Positions 17,586 through 26,275 of a stretch of 64,000 bases of DNA are shown here, piece by piece. The notes under the pieces are model-generated. The model did no database searches. It worked only from the letters and a program-made list of their open reading frames with translations, and was not told where the DNA came from. Position 1 is the first letter of the stretch, and every line of letters begins with the position of its first letter. Source of the DNA: Bradyrhizobium sp. B097 (GTDB taxonomy: Bacteria; Pseudomonadota; Alphaproteobacteria; Rhizobiales; Xanthobacteraceae); NCBI RefSeq assembly GCF_038957035.1, contig NZ_CP152412.1, forward strand, positions 7,684,501 through 7,748,500, in the 5' to 3' direction. The position numbers and the translations under genes are program-made.

Positions 17586-18310
17586 ACCTGGTGCAGGCTG
17601 CAACCCTGATGCGCACGCCGGTCGAGCCGGCCGACGATGCGCCGCATCTCCTGCTGGTCGACGACGACCGGCGCATTCGCGACCTGTTGTCGCGCTTTCT
17701 CTCCGGCGAAGGCTATCGCGTCACGACGGCCATGAGCGCCACCGACGCGCGCGCCAAGCTGCTCGGGCTGCATTTCGACCTGCTCATCCTCGACGTGATG
17801 ATGCCCGGCGAGAACGGCTTCGACCTCGCCCGCTTCATCCGCACCTCCTCGACGGTGCCGATCATCATGCTGACCGCCCGCCATGAGGCGGAAGCCCGCA
17901 TCGAGGGCCTGCAGATCGGCGCCGACGACTATGTCGCCAAGCCGTTCGAGCCGCGCGAGCTGGTGCTGCGCATCGGCAATATCCTCAAGCGCACCGCGCC
18001 GCCGCAGGTCACGGTGATCGAGCAGATCGCGTTCGGCCCCTACATCTTCCACATCGAACGCAGCGAGCTGCGCCAGGGCGAGGAGATCATCCATCTCACC
18101 GACCGCGAGCGCGAGATGCTGCGTATCCTCGCAAGCGCCCCCGGCGAGACCGTGCCGCGCGGCGAGCTGACCAGCGGCGGCACCGTCAACGAGCGCGCGG
18201 TCGACGTGCAGATCAACCGCCTGCGCCGCAAGATCGAGCACGATCCCGCCAATCCGCTGTTCCTGCAGGCGGTACGCGGCATCGGCTATCGCCTGGTCGC
18301 CTCGCCGTAA
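17582..18310 (+). CDS. OmpR-type response regulator (PetR-like)
   Basis: The 242-residue product has an N-terminal receiver domain with acidic pocket DDD (27-29), phosphoacceptor Asp71 in LLILDVMMPGENG, and Lys in YVAKPFEP. It has a C-terminal winged helix with the OmpR signature PRGEL and VDVQINRLRRKIEHDP, ending GIGYRLV. The start is a GTG overlapping the MarR stop codon. A histidine kinase follows after 9 bases, completing a regulator-regulator-kinase triad. Targets are not evident; an OmpR/PetR-like role is inferred from arrangement. Confidence 0.92.
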   Translation: MNLVQAATLMRTPVEPADDAPHLLLVDDDRRIRDLLSRFLSGEGYRVTTAMSATDARAKLLGLHFDLLILDVMMPGENGFDLARFIRTSSTVPIIMLTARHEAEARIEGLQIGADDYVAKPFEPRELVLRIGNILKRTAPPQVTVIEQIAFGPYIFHIERSELRQGEEIIHLTDREREMLRILASAPGETVPRGELTSGGTVNERAVDVQINRLRRKIEHDPANPLFLQAVRGIGYRLVASP

Positions 18311-18319
18311 GATGCAGCC

Positions 18320-19705
18320 ATGAGCACGCTCGACACCGGCCTGACCCTGATCAAGAACGCCTCGCAGCGCGTCTCGAAGGCGAACGGCTGGATGGGCAAT
18401 GCATTCAAGAGCTGGATGCCGACCGGCCTCTACGCCCGCGCGCTGCTGATCATGATCGTGCCGATGGTGATCCTGCAGACCGTGGTCGCGTTCGTGTTCA
18501 TGGAGCGGCACTGGAACACCGTGACGCGGCGCCTGTCCGCCGCGGTGGTCTCCGACATCGCCGCGCTGATCGACGTCTACAAGAATTATCCGCAGGACAA
18601 GGACCGCGCGCAGCTGCGCCACATCGCCCAGAAGCTGCAGCTCGTGGTCGACTTCCTCCCCGCCGGCGACATGCCGCCGCCGGGACCGAAGCCGTTCTTC
18701 TCGCTGCTCGACCAGACGCTGTCGGTGCAACTCGGCCGCCAGATCAGCCGTCCGTTCTGGATCGACACCGTCGGCAAGTCCAACCTGGTCGAGATCCGCG
18801 TTTCGCTCGACGATTCGGTCATGCGGATCTTCGCCCAGCGCAGCGCGGCCTACGCCTCCAACTCGGAGATCTTCATCTTCTGGATGGTCGGCACCTCGTC
18901 GATCCTGTTGATCGTCGCCGTGCTGTTCCTGCGCAACCAGATCAAGCCGATCCTGCGGCTCGCGGATGCCGCCGAAAGCTTCGGCAAGGGCCGCGAGGCG
19001 CCGAACTTCCGGCCGCGCGGCGCGCGCGAGGTGCGGCGCGCGGCACAGGCCTTCATCGAGATGAAGGCGCGCGTCGAGCGTTCGATCGAGCAGCGCACCG
19101 CGATGCTCGCCGGCGTGTCGCATGATTTGCGCACCATCCTGACCCGCTTCAAGCTCGAGCTCGCCTTGATCGGCGAAGGCCCCGAGATCGACGCGATGCG
19201 CAAGGACGTCGACGAGATGTCGATGATGCTGGAGGATTACCTTGCCTTCGCGCGCGGCGATTCCGGCGAGGTCGCGCAGCCGACCGACATGGCGATGGCA
19301 CTGGAGGAATTGCGCAGCGACGCCGAGCGCCACGGCCATACCGCGACGGTGGCATTCCACGGCCTGCCCGTCGTCACGGTGAAACCGGCCTCGTTCAAGC
19401 GCTGCCTCGCCAACCTCGTCTCCAACGCGGCGCGCCACGCCAACACGATCTCGATCACCGGCCAGCGCGACCACCGCTATCTCAACATCACGGTCGACGA
19501 CGACGGGCCCGGCATCCCCGCCGCCATGCGCGAGGAAGTGTTCAAGCCGTTCCTGCGGCTCGACGATGCCCGCAACCAGGACGAAGGCGGCAGCGGCCTC
19601 GGACTTGCGATCGCCCGCGACATCGCCCGCTCGCATGGCGGCGACATCATGCTCGGCGAAAGCCCGATGGGCGGCCTGCGCGCGGCGGTGCGGATACCGG
19701 TGTAG
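18320..19705 (+). CDS. EnvZ-type sensor histidine kinase
   Basis: This inner-membrane kinase of 461 residues has transmembrane segments at about 41-61 and 184-205 enclosing a periplasmic sensor region. Next come a HAMP segment (IKPILRLADAAESFGKGRE), the H box with His268 in GVSHDLRTILTR, and the ATPase domain with N box SNAARHANTI, G1 box DDDGPGIP and G2 box GGSGLGLAIA. This order matches EnvZ-like kinases. It follows its probable partner regulator by 9 bases. Its stop codon directly abuts the stop codon of the convergent TonB receptor gene. Confidence 0.93.
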   Translation: MSTLDTGLTLIKNASQRVSKANGWMGNAFKSWMPTGLYARALLIMIVPMVILQTVVAFVFMERHWNTVTRRLSAAVVSDIAALIDVYKNYPQDKDRAQLRHIAQKLQLVVDFLPAGDMPPPGPKPFFSLLDQTLSVQLGRQISRPFWIDTVGKSNLVEIRVSLDDSVMRIFAQRSAAYASNSEIFIFWMVGTSSILLIVAVLFLRNQIKPILRLADAAESFGKGREAPNFRPRGAREVRRAAQAFIEMKARVERSIEQRTAMLAGVSHDLRTILTRFKLELALIGEGPEIDAMRKDVDEMSMMLEDYLAFARGDSGEVAQPTDMAMALEELRSDAERHGHTATVAFHGLPVVTVKPASFKRCLANLVSNAARHANTISITGQRDHRYLNITVDDDGPGIPAAMREEVFKPFLRLDDARNQDEGGSGLGLAIARDIARSHGGDIMLGESPMGGLRAAVRIPV

Positions 19706-22006
19706 CTACCAGCGGTAAGACAAGGTGCCGATCACCTGACGCCGTTCGCCGGCATAGCAGTAGCCGGACTGACAGGTCTGGTAGTGCGTGTCGAACAGAT
19801 TGGTCGCGTTCACGCGCGCGGTGGCGCCGAGCCATCGCCGGTCGAGCTTGCCGAGATCGTAGTCGATCACGGCATCGAACAGCGTTCTCGCCGCATTCTG
19901 GAACGTATTCTGGTCGTTGCCGAAGTTGGTCCCGATATAACGGACACCGAGGCCGAGCCCGAGCCCTTCGACGGGGACGCCGGACTGGAACGTGTATTTG
20001 CCGAAGGCCGCGAAGGAATTCCTCGGAATGCCGGAGAGCTCGTTGCCGGTCGTATCGGGATTGCCCTGCGTGATCACGACGTTGAGATGGGTGTAGGCCG
20101 CGGTGAGATCAAATCCCTGCTTGAGCGCCAGCTTCGCCTCGAGCTCCACGCCCTTCGATTCGACCTGTCCAGTTGCCGCCTGAAACGCCATGTTGCTCGG
20201 ATCGGTGCGCAGCACATTGTCCTGCGTGATGTCGAACACCGCGGCGGTCAACAGCACCGGCACCTGCGGCATCTGGTACTTGATGCCGATCTCTTTCTGC
20301 TCGCCGGTGGTCGGCTTGAACGGCGATCCCGATGCATCGACGCCGACCTGCGGGGCGAACGCCGTCGCGTAGCTGACATAAGGCGCAATGCCATTGTCGA
20401 AGACGTAAGCGAGGCCCGCGCGACCTGTGAAGGCAGTCGCCTTCTGCGTTGACGGCACGCCGTCGAGACCTGCGGTCGTCGTCTGCGAGACCCAGCTCTG
20501 GCGGCCATTGAGCGTCAGGACGAAGCCGCCGAGCTTGGCCTGCTCCTGCGCATAGACCCCGACCTCGTCGGTCGACTGCTTGTTGAAGATCGAGAATGCC
20601 GGCGACGCGATCGCCTGGGCACCATAATTCATCGTCAGGAGATTGAGATCGGGAGCCGGCCCGTAGCCGATCTTGTCGTTGTAGTAGGAGTGCCCGTAAT
20701 CGACGCCGAACAGCGCGGTGTTCTTGATCGCGCCGAGCATGAACTTGGCTTCGGCCTGGTTGTCGAGCGTTACGGTATTGAAGCTATCCAGGATCCGCCA
20801 CGCGGAGCGCGACGCAAGATTGGTGCTGCTGTCGGTGGAATCGATCTGGGTGTATTTGGCGTCGGTGTCGACCTGATAGAAGCGGAAGTTCTGCCGCACC
20901 GTCCAGACGTCGTCGACATTGTGCTCGAACGCGTATCCGATACGGTACTGCTTCTGATCCATGGCGCTGAAGGCCGGATCATTCGAATAGAGGTTGGTCA
21001 ATTTTCCGTCGGGTGTACGGAAGTTGCCGATGCTCGCGGCGGTTCGGCTGCTTTGATATTCGCTGAGGATCGTGAAGGACGTATCGACGTCCGGCCGCCA
21101 GGTCAGCGCAGGCGCGATATAGGCGCGATCATCGTCGTTGCCGGGATACCAGGTCTTCGCGTCACGAAGCAAACCCGTCAGCCGGTAGTACAGCTGATCG
21201 CTGCCGGGCACCGGACCACCGATATCGAAGCTGCCCTGGTAACGATCATAATTGCCGGTCTGCAGCTGCACCTCGCCGAACGGCGTCATGGTCGGCCGCT
21301 TCGTGGTGACGTCGACGATGCCGCCCGGAGAGCCGAGGCCGTAGAGCCCCGAGGCCGGGCCGCGGAGGATCGACACGCTGTCGAGACCGTATGGCTCGAT
21401 CTTGGGAATCGCGAAGTTGCCGCCGCCCTGGCGCAGGCCGTCGCGATAGATCCCGGTATAGGTCGCATCGAAGCCACGGATGTAGAAACTGTCGAACCGG
21501 GGATCGTAGCCAAACGCCGTGGTCGTGACGCCGGGCGTGTAATTGACGGCGTCCTTGAGCGTCTGAACGTTACGATCCCTGAGCTCCTTTTGCGTGACCA
21601 CCGAAAGTGACTGCGGCGTCTCGATCAGCGCGGTGTTGGTCTTGGTGCCGGCCGTGCTGCCGGTCGCAACGTAACCGGTCGTCGTACCGATCGCGCCGGC
21701 CGCGCCTTGCGAGCGCGGAGCCTGGTTCTGAGCGGGCGCCGCGGCAGTGCGGCGTCGGCTCACCACGGTGGTGCGCGAAGACCTGGTGTTCCGACTTGAG
21801 GCGACGGCACTGCGCTTCCTTGCAGCGCCAGGCTCATCCACCGTCACGGCGGGAAGCACGCTGACATTGTTCTGCGGAGAGCTGGTTTGCGCCTGAGCGC
21901 TGGCGACGTTTGCATCCATCGACACAAGCATGACCGAACCGAGAAACGCTGCGTTCATCGCAGCCGTTGATGCAAGCAAGCTGCGCTTGCTCCGCGACGA
22001 AGCCAT
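19706..22006 (-). CDS. TonB-dependent siderophore receptor
   Basis: This outer-membrane receptor of 766 residues has a signal peptide (start MASSRSKRSLLASTAAM, cleaved near AQAQ). A Ser/Arg/Ala-rich linker follows, then a plug domain (TALIETPQSLSVVTQKELRD, GVTTTAFGYDPRFDSFYIRG, RGPASGLYGLGSPGGIVDVT) and a 22-strand-type barrel ending in the aromatic signature LSYRW. The plug motifs match FhuA/FpvA-type ferric siderophore receptors. The ATG at 22006 is chosen for the signal peptide; the frame stays open upstream to 22231 but that part is not family-like. A tandem repeat lies upstream. The ligand is unknown. Confidence 0.92.
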   Translation of the reverse strand: MASSRSKRSLLASTAAMNAAFLGSVMLVSMDANVASAQAQTSSPQNNVSVLPAVTVDEPGAARKRSAVASSRNTRSSRTTVVSRRRTAAAPAQNQAPRSQGAAGAIGTTTGYVATGSTAGTKTNTALIETPQSLSVVTQKELRDRNVQTLKDAVNYTPGVTTTAFGYDPRFDSFYIRGFDATYTGIYRDGLRQGGGNFAIPKIEPYGLDSVSILRGPASGLYGLGSPGGIVDVTTKRPTMTPFGEVQLQTGNYDRYQGSFDIGGPVPGSDQLYYRLTGLLRDAKTWYPGNDDDRAYIAPALTWRPDVDTSFTILSEYQSSRTAASIGNFRTPDGKLTNLYSNDPAFSAMDQKQYRIGYAFEHNVDDVWTVRQNFRFYQVDTDAKYTQIDSTDSSTNLASRSAWRILDSFNTVTLDNQAEAKFMLGAIKNTALFGVDYGHSYYNDKIGYGPAPDLNLLTMNYGAQAIASPAFSIFNKQSTDEVGVYAQEQAKLGGFVLTLNGRQSWVSQTTTAGLDGVPSTQKATAFTGRAGLAYVFDNGIAPYVSYATAFAPQVGVDASGSPFKPTTGEQKEIGIKYQMPQVPVLLTAAVFDITQDNVLRTDPSNMAFQAATGQVESKGVELEAKLALKQGFDLTAAYTHLNVVITQGNPDTTGNELSGIPRNSFAAFGKYTFQSGVPVEGLGLGLGVRYIGTNFGNDQNTFQNAARTLFDAVIDYDLGKLDRRWLGATARVNATNLFDTHYQTCQSGYCYAGERRQVIGTLSYRW

Positions 22007-22676
22007 TCCCACCAAGCAATCCCCACACTTCCGCAAGGCCGATCTTGATCGAGCCGTGTGCTCGTCATCGAGCAAGCTCGATTGGGGCGGACTTCTATCG
22101 GCGGGATGCGCGAAACTCCACACGCGCAAAATAGAATCCATTGAAGCGCGCGATGCATGACGCTGGAACGATTCAAGATGCGCGACACTGGAGCGATTCA
22201 AAAAGACATGTTGTCGCAGCAAACTTTTCAACGCGAGGAATTCGATGCACGTCGTCGCTCTCTCAGAGAGTCTCGCGTGCGAGACACGCAGCGATCACTC
22301 AATGAAGTTGATGGCGCCCTGCAATGCCGTCGTGGATTGCGCGCGGCTGCGACCAACACCGGACATCATGTTTGACATCCATTCTATTGAAGGTGAGAGG
22401 CCGGTGACCGCCTTGCGTCGAGACGCGCGCTTGGCATCAACCTTCAGCGACAATGGTGAAGCGAATACGCTGACGTGACGGAGTTGGCGCACACGGTCCA
22501 ACGGCATCATTGCGAACTGACGGGTCGCGCGAACGAACGCTCAATGAAAGGCAGCGCAGAACCGCTTGGCGGTTTTGTCGCGGGTTGCTCGCAACGATGG
22601 TGGTGCAAAACGTCACGTCCTCTCAACATGAAAGAGAACGTGCTCAGGCGCGCGGCGCCAAGTGAATGCGCTGCGC
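22007..22676. other. 670-base leader region upstream of the TonB receptor gene
   Basis: No convincing gene is seen on either strand; short open frames here have no domain character. The segment holds a tandem 25-base repeat at 22152-22201. I looked for a clear Fur, Irr or RirA-type box and did not find one I could support. Confidence 0.4.
22152..22201. repeat. Two tandem 25-base repeats upstream of the TonB receptor gene
   Basis: Copy 1 (22152-22176, starts GATGCATGACGCTGG) and copy 2 (22177-22201, starts GATGCGCGACACTGG) share 21 of 25 positions and both end CGATTCAA. They lie 146-195 bases upstream of the receptor start and could be paired regulator sites. Confidence 0.6.
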
Positions 22677-23207
22677 CTATTTCTGCTTGGGCAGGAGGCC
22701 CTTCAGCTTTTCCATATCCTTGACGTTCATCTTCATGCCGCCGGGCATGATGATGTCACCGGGCTTCTGGTCGCTCTTGCAGGCGCCGAGCCATTTCGCC
22801 TCGATGGTCATCGTGGTGTCGCGGGAGCCGGCCGCGCCGCCTTCCGCGTGCGAGGTGCTCTTGACCGTGTAGGCAGAATTGAAATCGCCGACGATCTCGG
22901 CATGGCTCTTCATCGACATGCCGGCGACGCTGCACACGCTGTCGCTGACATAGCCGGTCGCGGTCTTCTGGATGTCCTGCTTGGAGCAGACTTCCTTGGC
23001 CATCGGCGAGGCCGCCGCGCTCATCTCCTTGTCGGTGGTCTCGTCGGTGCAGTGCTGCATGGTGATTTCCGGCATCGGCCCGCCGGTGCGCACCATTTTC
23101 ATCTCCCACAGACCGGCCTTGCGGATCGGCAGGTCGACAGCGCTGGCCGCGCCAGTGGACAGGACAAGGCAAACAGCAGAACCAAGCAAGGCAAGCTGTC
23201 GGGTCAT
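22677..23207 (-). CDS. Exported DUF3617 domain protein
   Basis: The 176-residue product has a signal peptide (MTRQLALLGSAVCLVLSTG, cleaved near ASA) and a DUF3617 domain. GLWEMKMVRTGG opens the domain, and four or more cysteines (QHCTDE, VCSKQD, DSVCSV, LGACKSD) probably form disulfides in the periplasm. DUF3617 proteins are common in alphaproteobacteria and functionally unknown. The ATG at 23207 has GGGAGC eight bases upstream. The next minus-strand gene upstream also encodes a small exported Cys protein. Confidence 0.82.
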   Translation of the reverse strand: MTRQLALLGSAVCLVLSTGAASAVDLPIRKAGLWEMKMVRTGGPMPEITMQHCTDETTDKEMSAAASPMAKEVCSKQDIQKTATGYVSDSVCSVAGMSMKSHAEIVGDFNSAYTVKSTSHAEGGAAGSRDTTMTIEAKWLGACKSDQKPGDIIMPGGMKMNVKDMEKLKGLLPKQK

Positions 23208-23250
23208 GCGGTGAGCTCCCGGCTGAACGATCGAAGGATTTGGAGTGCGC

Positions 23251-23550
23251 TCAGTAGAGCGTGCGCACCGGCCTCTGGGCCGAACCGTAGGGCACCCAGC
23301 GGCAGGCGAACGAGATGTAGCCACCCGGGTAGCGCTGCATCGCAAGGAACTTGACCACCTTGCCGTAGGAAGCGCAGTGATCGACGGCGAGCTGCCGCGC
23401 GTCGGTCTGGGCCGCCAGCGTATAGGCGATGATACCGCCGGTATCATTGCCCTTGAACGGCGGCACCGGCTGCATCCAGTCGGCTCGCGCCGGACCAACG
23501 GCCAGCATCCCGCAAACGGCAACCAGGCACGCGGCCAATTTCCTTCGCAT
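23251..23550 (-). CDS. Small exported protein of unknown function
   Basis: The 99-residue product starts MRRKLAACLVAVCGMLAVG and is predicted to be cleaved after ARA. The mature 76 residues (DWMQPVPPFKGNDTGGIIAY and onward) contain two cysteines, in DHCASYGK and FACRWVPYG, likely a disulfide. GGAG eight bases before the ATG at 23550 decides the start over two in-frame ATGs upstream. I do not recognise a family. It is co-directional with the DUF3617 gene, with a 43-base gap. Confidence 0.65.
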   Translation of the reverse strand: MRRKLAACLVAVCGMLAVGPARADWMQPVPPFKGNDTGGIIAYTLAAQTDARQLAVDHCASYGKVVKFLAMQRYPGGYISFACRWVPYGSAQRPVRTLY

Positions 23551-23716
23551 CGCAGACTCCATTTCGCTTGCGACCAACATAGAGTGCGCCGGCGACCATG
23601 GAAAGAACGAGCCGGCTCGTGGAGGTGGACTTCTCGGCAGGTGTTGCCGCGCTGCACTTGACCTTGCCGGGGCTTCACGGCACCGTCCCCCGCATCTGAT
23701 CATCGGGTGGATTCCC

Positions 23717-24193
23717 ATGCGCAACCTGTTCAACTCCCCCAATAAACTCAGCCGCACGCTTGGCCTCGGCGCCGCGCTCGTGGTCGGCCTTCTGGCGTTC
23801 GGGGGCACGGCTCAGGCCGCCAATCCGTTCGAATTGAATTTCTGGCTGTCCGGCCCGCGCTATGACGGCCATGTGGCGCCGTGCGAGAAGGCCCTGGCGA
23901 CCATCAGCGATCAATTCCATGAGAAAGAAGCCACCTTCTGGAATTCGCCGCTCGTGATCACCGGCTTCAGCCGGATCCACGAAACCGCGTTCCGCCCTTG
24001 GCAGTCCGACAACATTCCGCGCCGCTATTGCTCGGGAGACGCGGTGTTGAGCGACGGCAAGGTGCGCAAGGTGCACTATTCGATCATCGAGGACGGCGGC
24101 TTTGCCGGCACCAACCAGGGCGTCGACTGGTGCGTCGCCGGGCTCGACCGCAACTGGGCCTACAACCCGTCCTGCAAGGCCGCCCGGCCCTGA
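23717..24193 (+). CDS. Exported conserved hypothetical protein
   Basis: The 158-residue product has a signal peptide (LGLGAALVVGLLAFGG, cleaved near AQA at about residue 34). The mature part starts NPFELNFWLSGPRYDG and contains four cysteines (APCEKAL, RRYCSGD, VDWCVAG, PSCKAA) consistent with two disulfides. The sequence KVHYSIIEDGGFAG is soluble and mixed alpha/beta in character. I recognise it only as a conserved rhizobial periplasmic protein. A rho-independent terminator follows. It is divergent from the 99-residue gene. Confidence 0.72.
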   Translation: MRNLFNSPNKLSRTLGLGAALVVGLLAFGGTAQAANPFELNFWLSGPRYDGHVAPCEKALATISDQFHEKEATFWNSPLVITGFSRIHETAFRPWQSDNIPRRYCSGDAVLSDGKVRKVHYSIIEDGGFAGTNQGVDWCVAGLDRNWAYNPSCKAARP

Positions 24194-24218
24194 TCTCCGA
24201 ACAGTTCGGTCAAAACGG

Positions 24219-24250
24219 AAGCCGCCGCCATCCAGACGGCGGCTTTTGTT
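24219..24250 (+). terminator. Rho-independent terminator
   Basis: AAGCCGCCG pairs with CGGCGGCTT around a nine-base loop and is followed by TTTGTT. It starts 26 bases after the stop of the exported protein gene at 23717 and separates it from the ribonuclease gene. Confidence 0.8.
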
Positions 24251-24307
24251 CTTGAAATGTTCTAGCGGCCTGCTAGGCTCTGAATGGTCGCGTGAGGGGA
24301 GCGTTTG

Positions 24308-24994
24308 ATGCCTCGGTTGGTCACAATTTCCCGATTTCTGATTTCAGTTGCCTTTGTTCTGTGTGGTGCGATGGGGGCCTCGGCCCAGGATCGCCGGCAG
24401 AATGCGCCCGGCGAGTTCGATTTCTATGTGCTGTCGCTGTCGTGGTCGCCCTCGTTCTGCGAGGCGGCGAGCGAGCGCGGCAACAACGGCCGCGGCACCC
24501 AGGCGCAATGCGGCGGACGGCCATACTCGTTCGTGGTGCACGGGCTGTGGCCGCAATATGAGCGGGGCTTTCCGGAATACTGCCAACGCCCCTCGCCCCG
24601 CCTCGCCCGCAACATCATGACCTCGATGCTCGACCTGATGCCGGCGCCCGGGCTGATCTACAACGAGTGGGACAAGCACGGCACCTGCTCCGGCCTCGGC
24701 GAACGGGCCTATTTCGAAGCCATTCGCAAGGCCCGCGCCGCGGTGAAGATCCCCGAGGAATTCCTGCAATTGACGGAGCCGAAGACGATCGCGCCCGACG
24801 AACTGGAGACGGCGTTCATCAAGGCCAATCCGGGGCTCAGCAACTCCGCAATCTCGGTGACCTGCGACAGCAAGCGGCTCAGCGAGGTGCGGATCTGCCT
24901 CAGCAAGGATCTGCAATTCCGTTCCTGCGAGGAAATCGATCGCCGCGCCTGCCGCCGCGATCAGGTGCTGATGCCGCCGGTTCGCGGCGGTTGA
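24308..24994 (+). CDS. Secreted ribonuclease T2
   Basis: The 228-residue product has a signal peptide (ISRFLISVAFVLCGAMGASA) and both catalytic motifs of RNase T2: CAS-1 in VVHGLWPQ and CAS-2 in EWDKHGTCSG, giving the two catalytic histidines plus Glu and Lys. Cysteines are spaced as in T2 enzymes. It cleaves RNA without base specificity through a 2',3'-cyclic intermediate, in the periplasm or outside. The ATG at 24308 follows GAGGGGAG at good spacing; a TTG one codon upstream is an unlikely start. Confidence 0.93.
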   Translation: MPRLVTISRFLISVAFVLCGAMGASAQDRRQNAPGEFDFYVLSLSWSPSFCEAASERGNNGRGTQAQCGGRPYSFVVHGLWPQYERGFPEYCQRPSPRLARNIMTSMLDLMPAPGLIYNEWDKHGTCSGLGERAYFEAIRKARAAVKIPEEFLQLTEPKTIAPDELETAFIKANPGLSNSAISVTCDSKRLSEVRICLSKDLQFRSCEEIDRRACRRDQVLMPPVRGG

Positions 24995-25087
24995 AGTCCC
25001 GTCCGCGTCAGGGCCGGGCAGACGCGCGTTGTCGCGCCGAGTGTCCCGGCGATGGACGCCATCACGAAACCAGCGAGATGAGGCATA

Positions 25088-25114
25088 GATGCCCGGGACA
25101 GGCCGGGCATGACG
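25088..25114. repeat. Short dispersed palindrome, family F, copy 2
   Basis: GATGCCCGGGACAGGCCGGGCATGAC has nine-base arms and the ATGAC end shared with the element at 13272. It lies between the ribonuclease T2 and rlmJ genes. Confidence 0.55.
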
Positions 25115-25154
25115 CAGTACAACATGCGCACCCTCTGGAGCGCAGCGTCATCGC

Positions 25155-26015
25155 ATGAACTATCGTCACGCCTTTCATGCCGGCGGCTTTGCCGACGTCA
25201 TCAAGCACATCGTGCTGGTGCGCATGCTCACCTACCTGCAGGAGAAGCAGGCGCCATTCCGCGTCATCGACACCCATGCCGGCGCCGGCCTGTATGATTT
25301 GACGTCGAGCGAAGCGCAGCGCGGCGGCGAATGGCTGACCGGCATCGCGCGGCTGATGCAGGCGCGGCTCTCCGACAAGGCACTGCCGCTGATCGCGCCC
25401 TATCTCGACATTGTCAGAGCATTCAACCCGCGAGGCGAGTTGAAAGCCTATCCCGGCTCGCCGTTGATCGCGCGGGCGCTGCTGCGTCCGCAAGACCGTA
25501 TGACGGCCTGCGAGATCGAGCCCGTGGCGCGCAAGCAATTGATCGATGCATTGCGACGCGATGCGCAGGCGCGCGTCGTCGATCTCGACGGCTGGATGGC
25601 ACTACCCGCATTCGTGCCGCCGAACGAGCGGCGCGGCCTGGTGCTGATCGATCCGCCATTCGAAGCGAAGGACGAGTTCGAGCGGCTGGCGAGTGCCTTC
25701 ACCGAAGCGTTCGCGAAGTGGCCGACCGGCACATATCTTTTGTGGTACCCCGTAAAAACCCGGAGAGCTACCGACGAGCTCGCGCGCAGCGTGGCTGCAG
25801 CAACAGCAAGCAGTCGGCCCGCGGGCAAATGCTTGCGTTTGGAATTCAGTGTGGCGCCGCAAGAAACCGGCGCAGGCCTCGTTTCTACCGGCCTTTTGAT
25901 AGTGAATCCGCCGTGGACGCTGGCGAGCGAGCTGAAGATCATCCTGCCCGAACTCGAGAGACCGCTTGGTCAAGGCGGCGCCGGACGCTTCAGACTCGAA
26001 ACGCCTAAACCTTGA
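25155..26015 (+). CDS. rlmJ: 23S rRNA (adenine(2030)-N(6))-methyltransferase
   Basis: RlmJ methylates A2030 of 23S rRNA. The 286-residue product starts MNYRHAFHAGGFADVIKH, the family signature, followed by the SAM-binding strand FRVIDTHAGAGLYDL. The catalytic motif appears as LIDPPFEAKDEF, the DPPF variant used by this family. LLWYPVK is also conserved. Length fits. It is transcribed alone between the ribonuclease and cold-shock genes. Confidence 0.93.
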   Translation: MNYRHAFHAGGFADVIKHIVLVRMLTYLQEKQAPFRVIDTHAGAGLYDLTSSEAQRGGEWLTGIARLMQARLSDKALPLIAPYLDIVRAFNPRGELKAYPGSPLIARALLRPQDRMTACEIEPVARKQLIDALRRDAQARVVDLDGWMALPAFVPPNERRGLVLIDPPFEAKDEFERLASAFTEAFAKWPTGTYLLWYPVKTRRATDELARSVAAATASSRPAGKCLRLEFSVAPQETGAGLVSTGLLIVNPPWTLASELKIILPELERPLGQGGAGRFRLETPKP

Positions 26016-26221
26016 TCGGTAGCACCCACTGAAAAGTTCTATTTGAGCATAGGCAACGCGCGCGGAACCGTATTATGCTCATCCTGTTACGACTGGCTTT
26101 ACGTTCCGCTTCCGCGAATGGTTGCGGCGGAGTGACAAGGCCGAAATAAAATCCAGGCAGACCGGTGGCGTGACGCCGGCCTGTTCAGGTGGCCAAGCTT
26201 CCGACAAGCGAATGTCGGTCA

Positions 26222-26248
26222 ACCGCTACGCGGCGTGCGCGTAGCGGT
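26222..26248 (+). promoter_or_regulatory. Stem-loop in the cold-shock gene 5' leader
   Basis: ACCGCTACGC and GCGTAGCGGT are perfect reverse complements separated by seven bases. The hairpin ends 28 bases before the start codon, just before the GGGGAGGAG ribosome binding site. Long structured leaders are usual for cold-shock mRNAs, so a thermosensing or stability role is plausible but not shown. Confidence 0.55.
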
Positions 26249-26275
26249 GGAGCAATACGGGGGAGGAGTTTCCCG

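Noticed and set aside
17387..19636. A 749-codon minus-strand frame opposite the regulator and kinase genes
   Set aside because: Shadow frame; it crosses several plus-strand genes with clear receiver, HTH and kinase motifs.
22157..22723. Short open frames upstream of the TonB receptor gene
   Set aside because: They overlap each other and the tandem repeat, have no ribosome binding sites and no protein-like composition.
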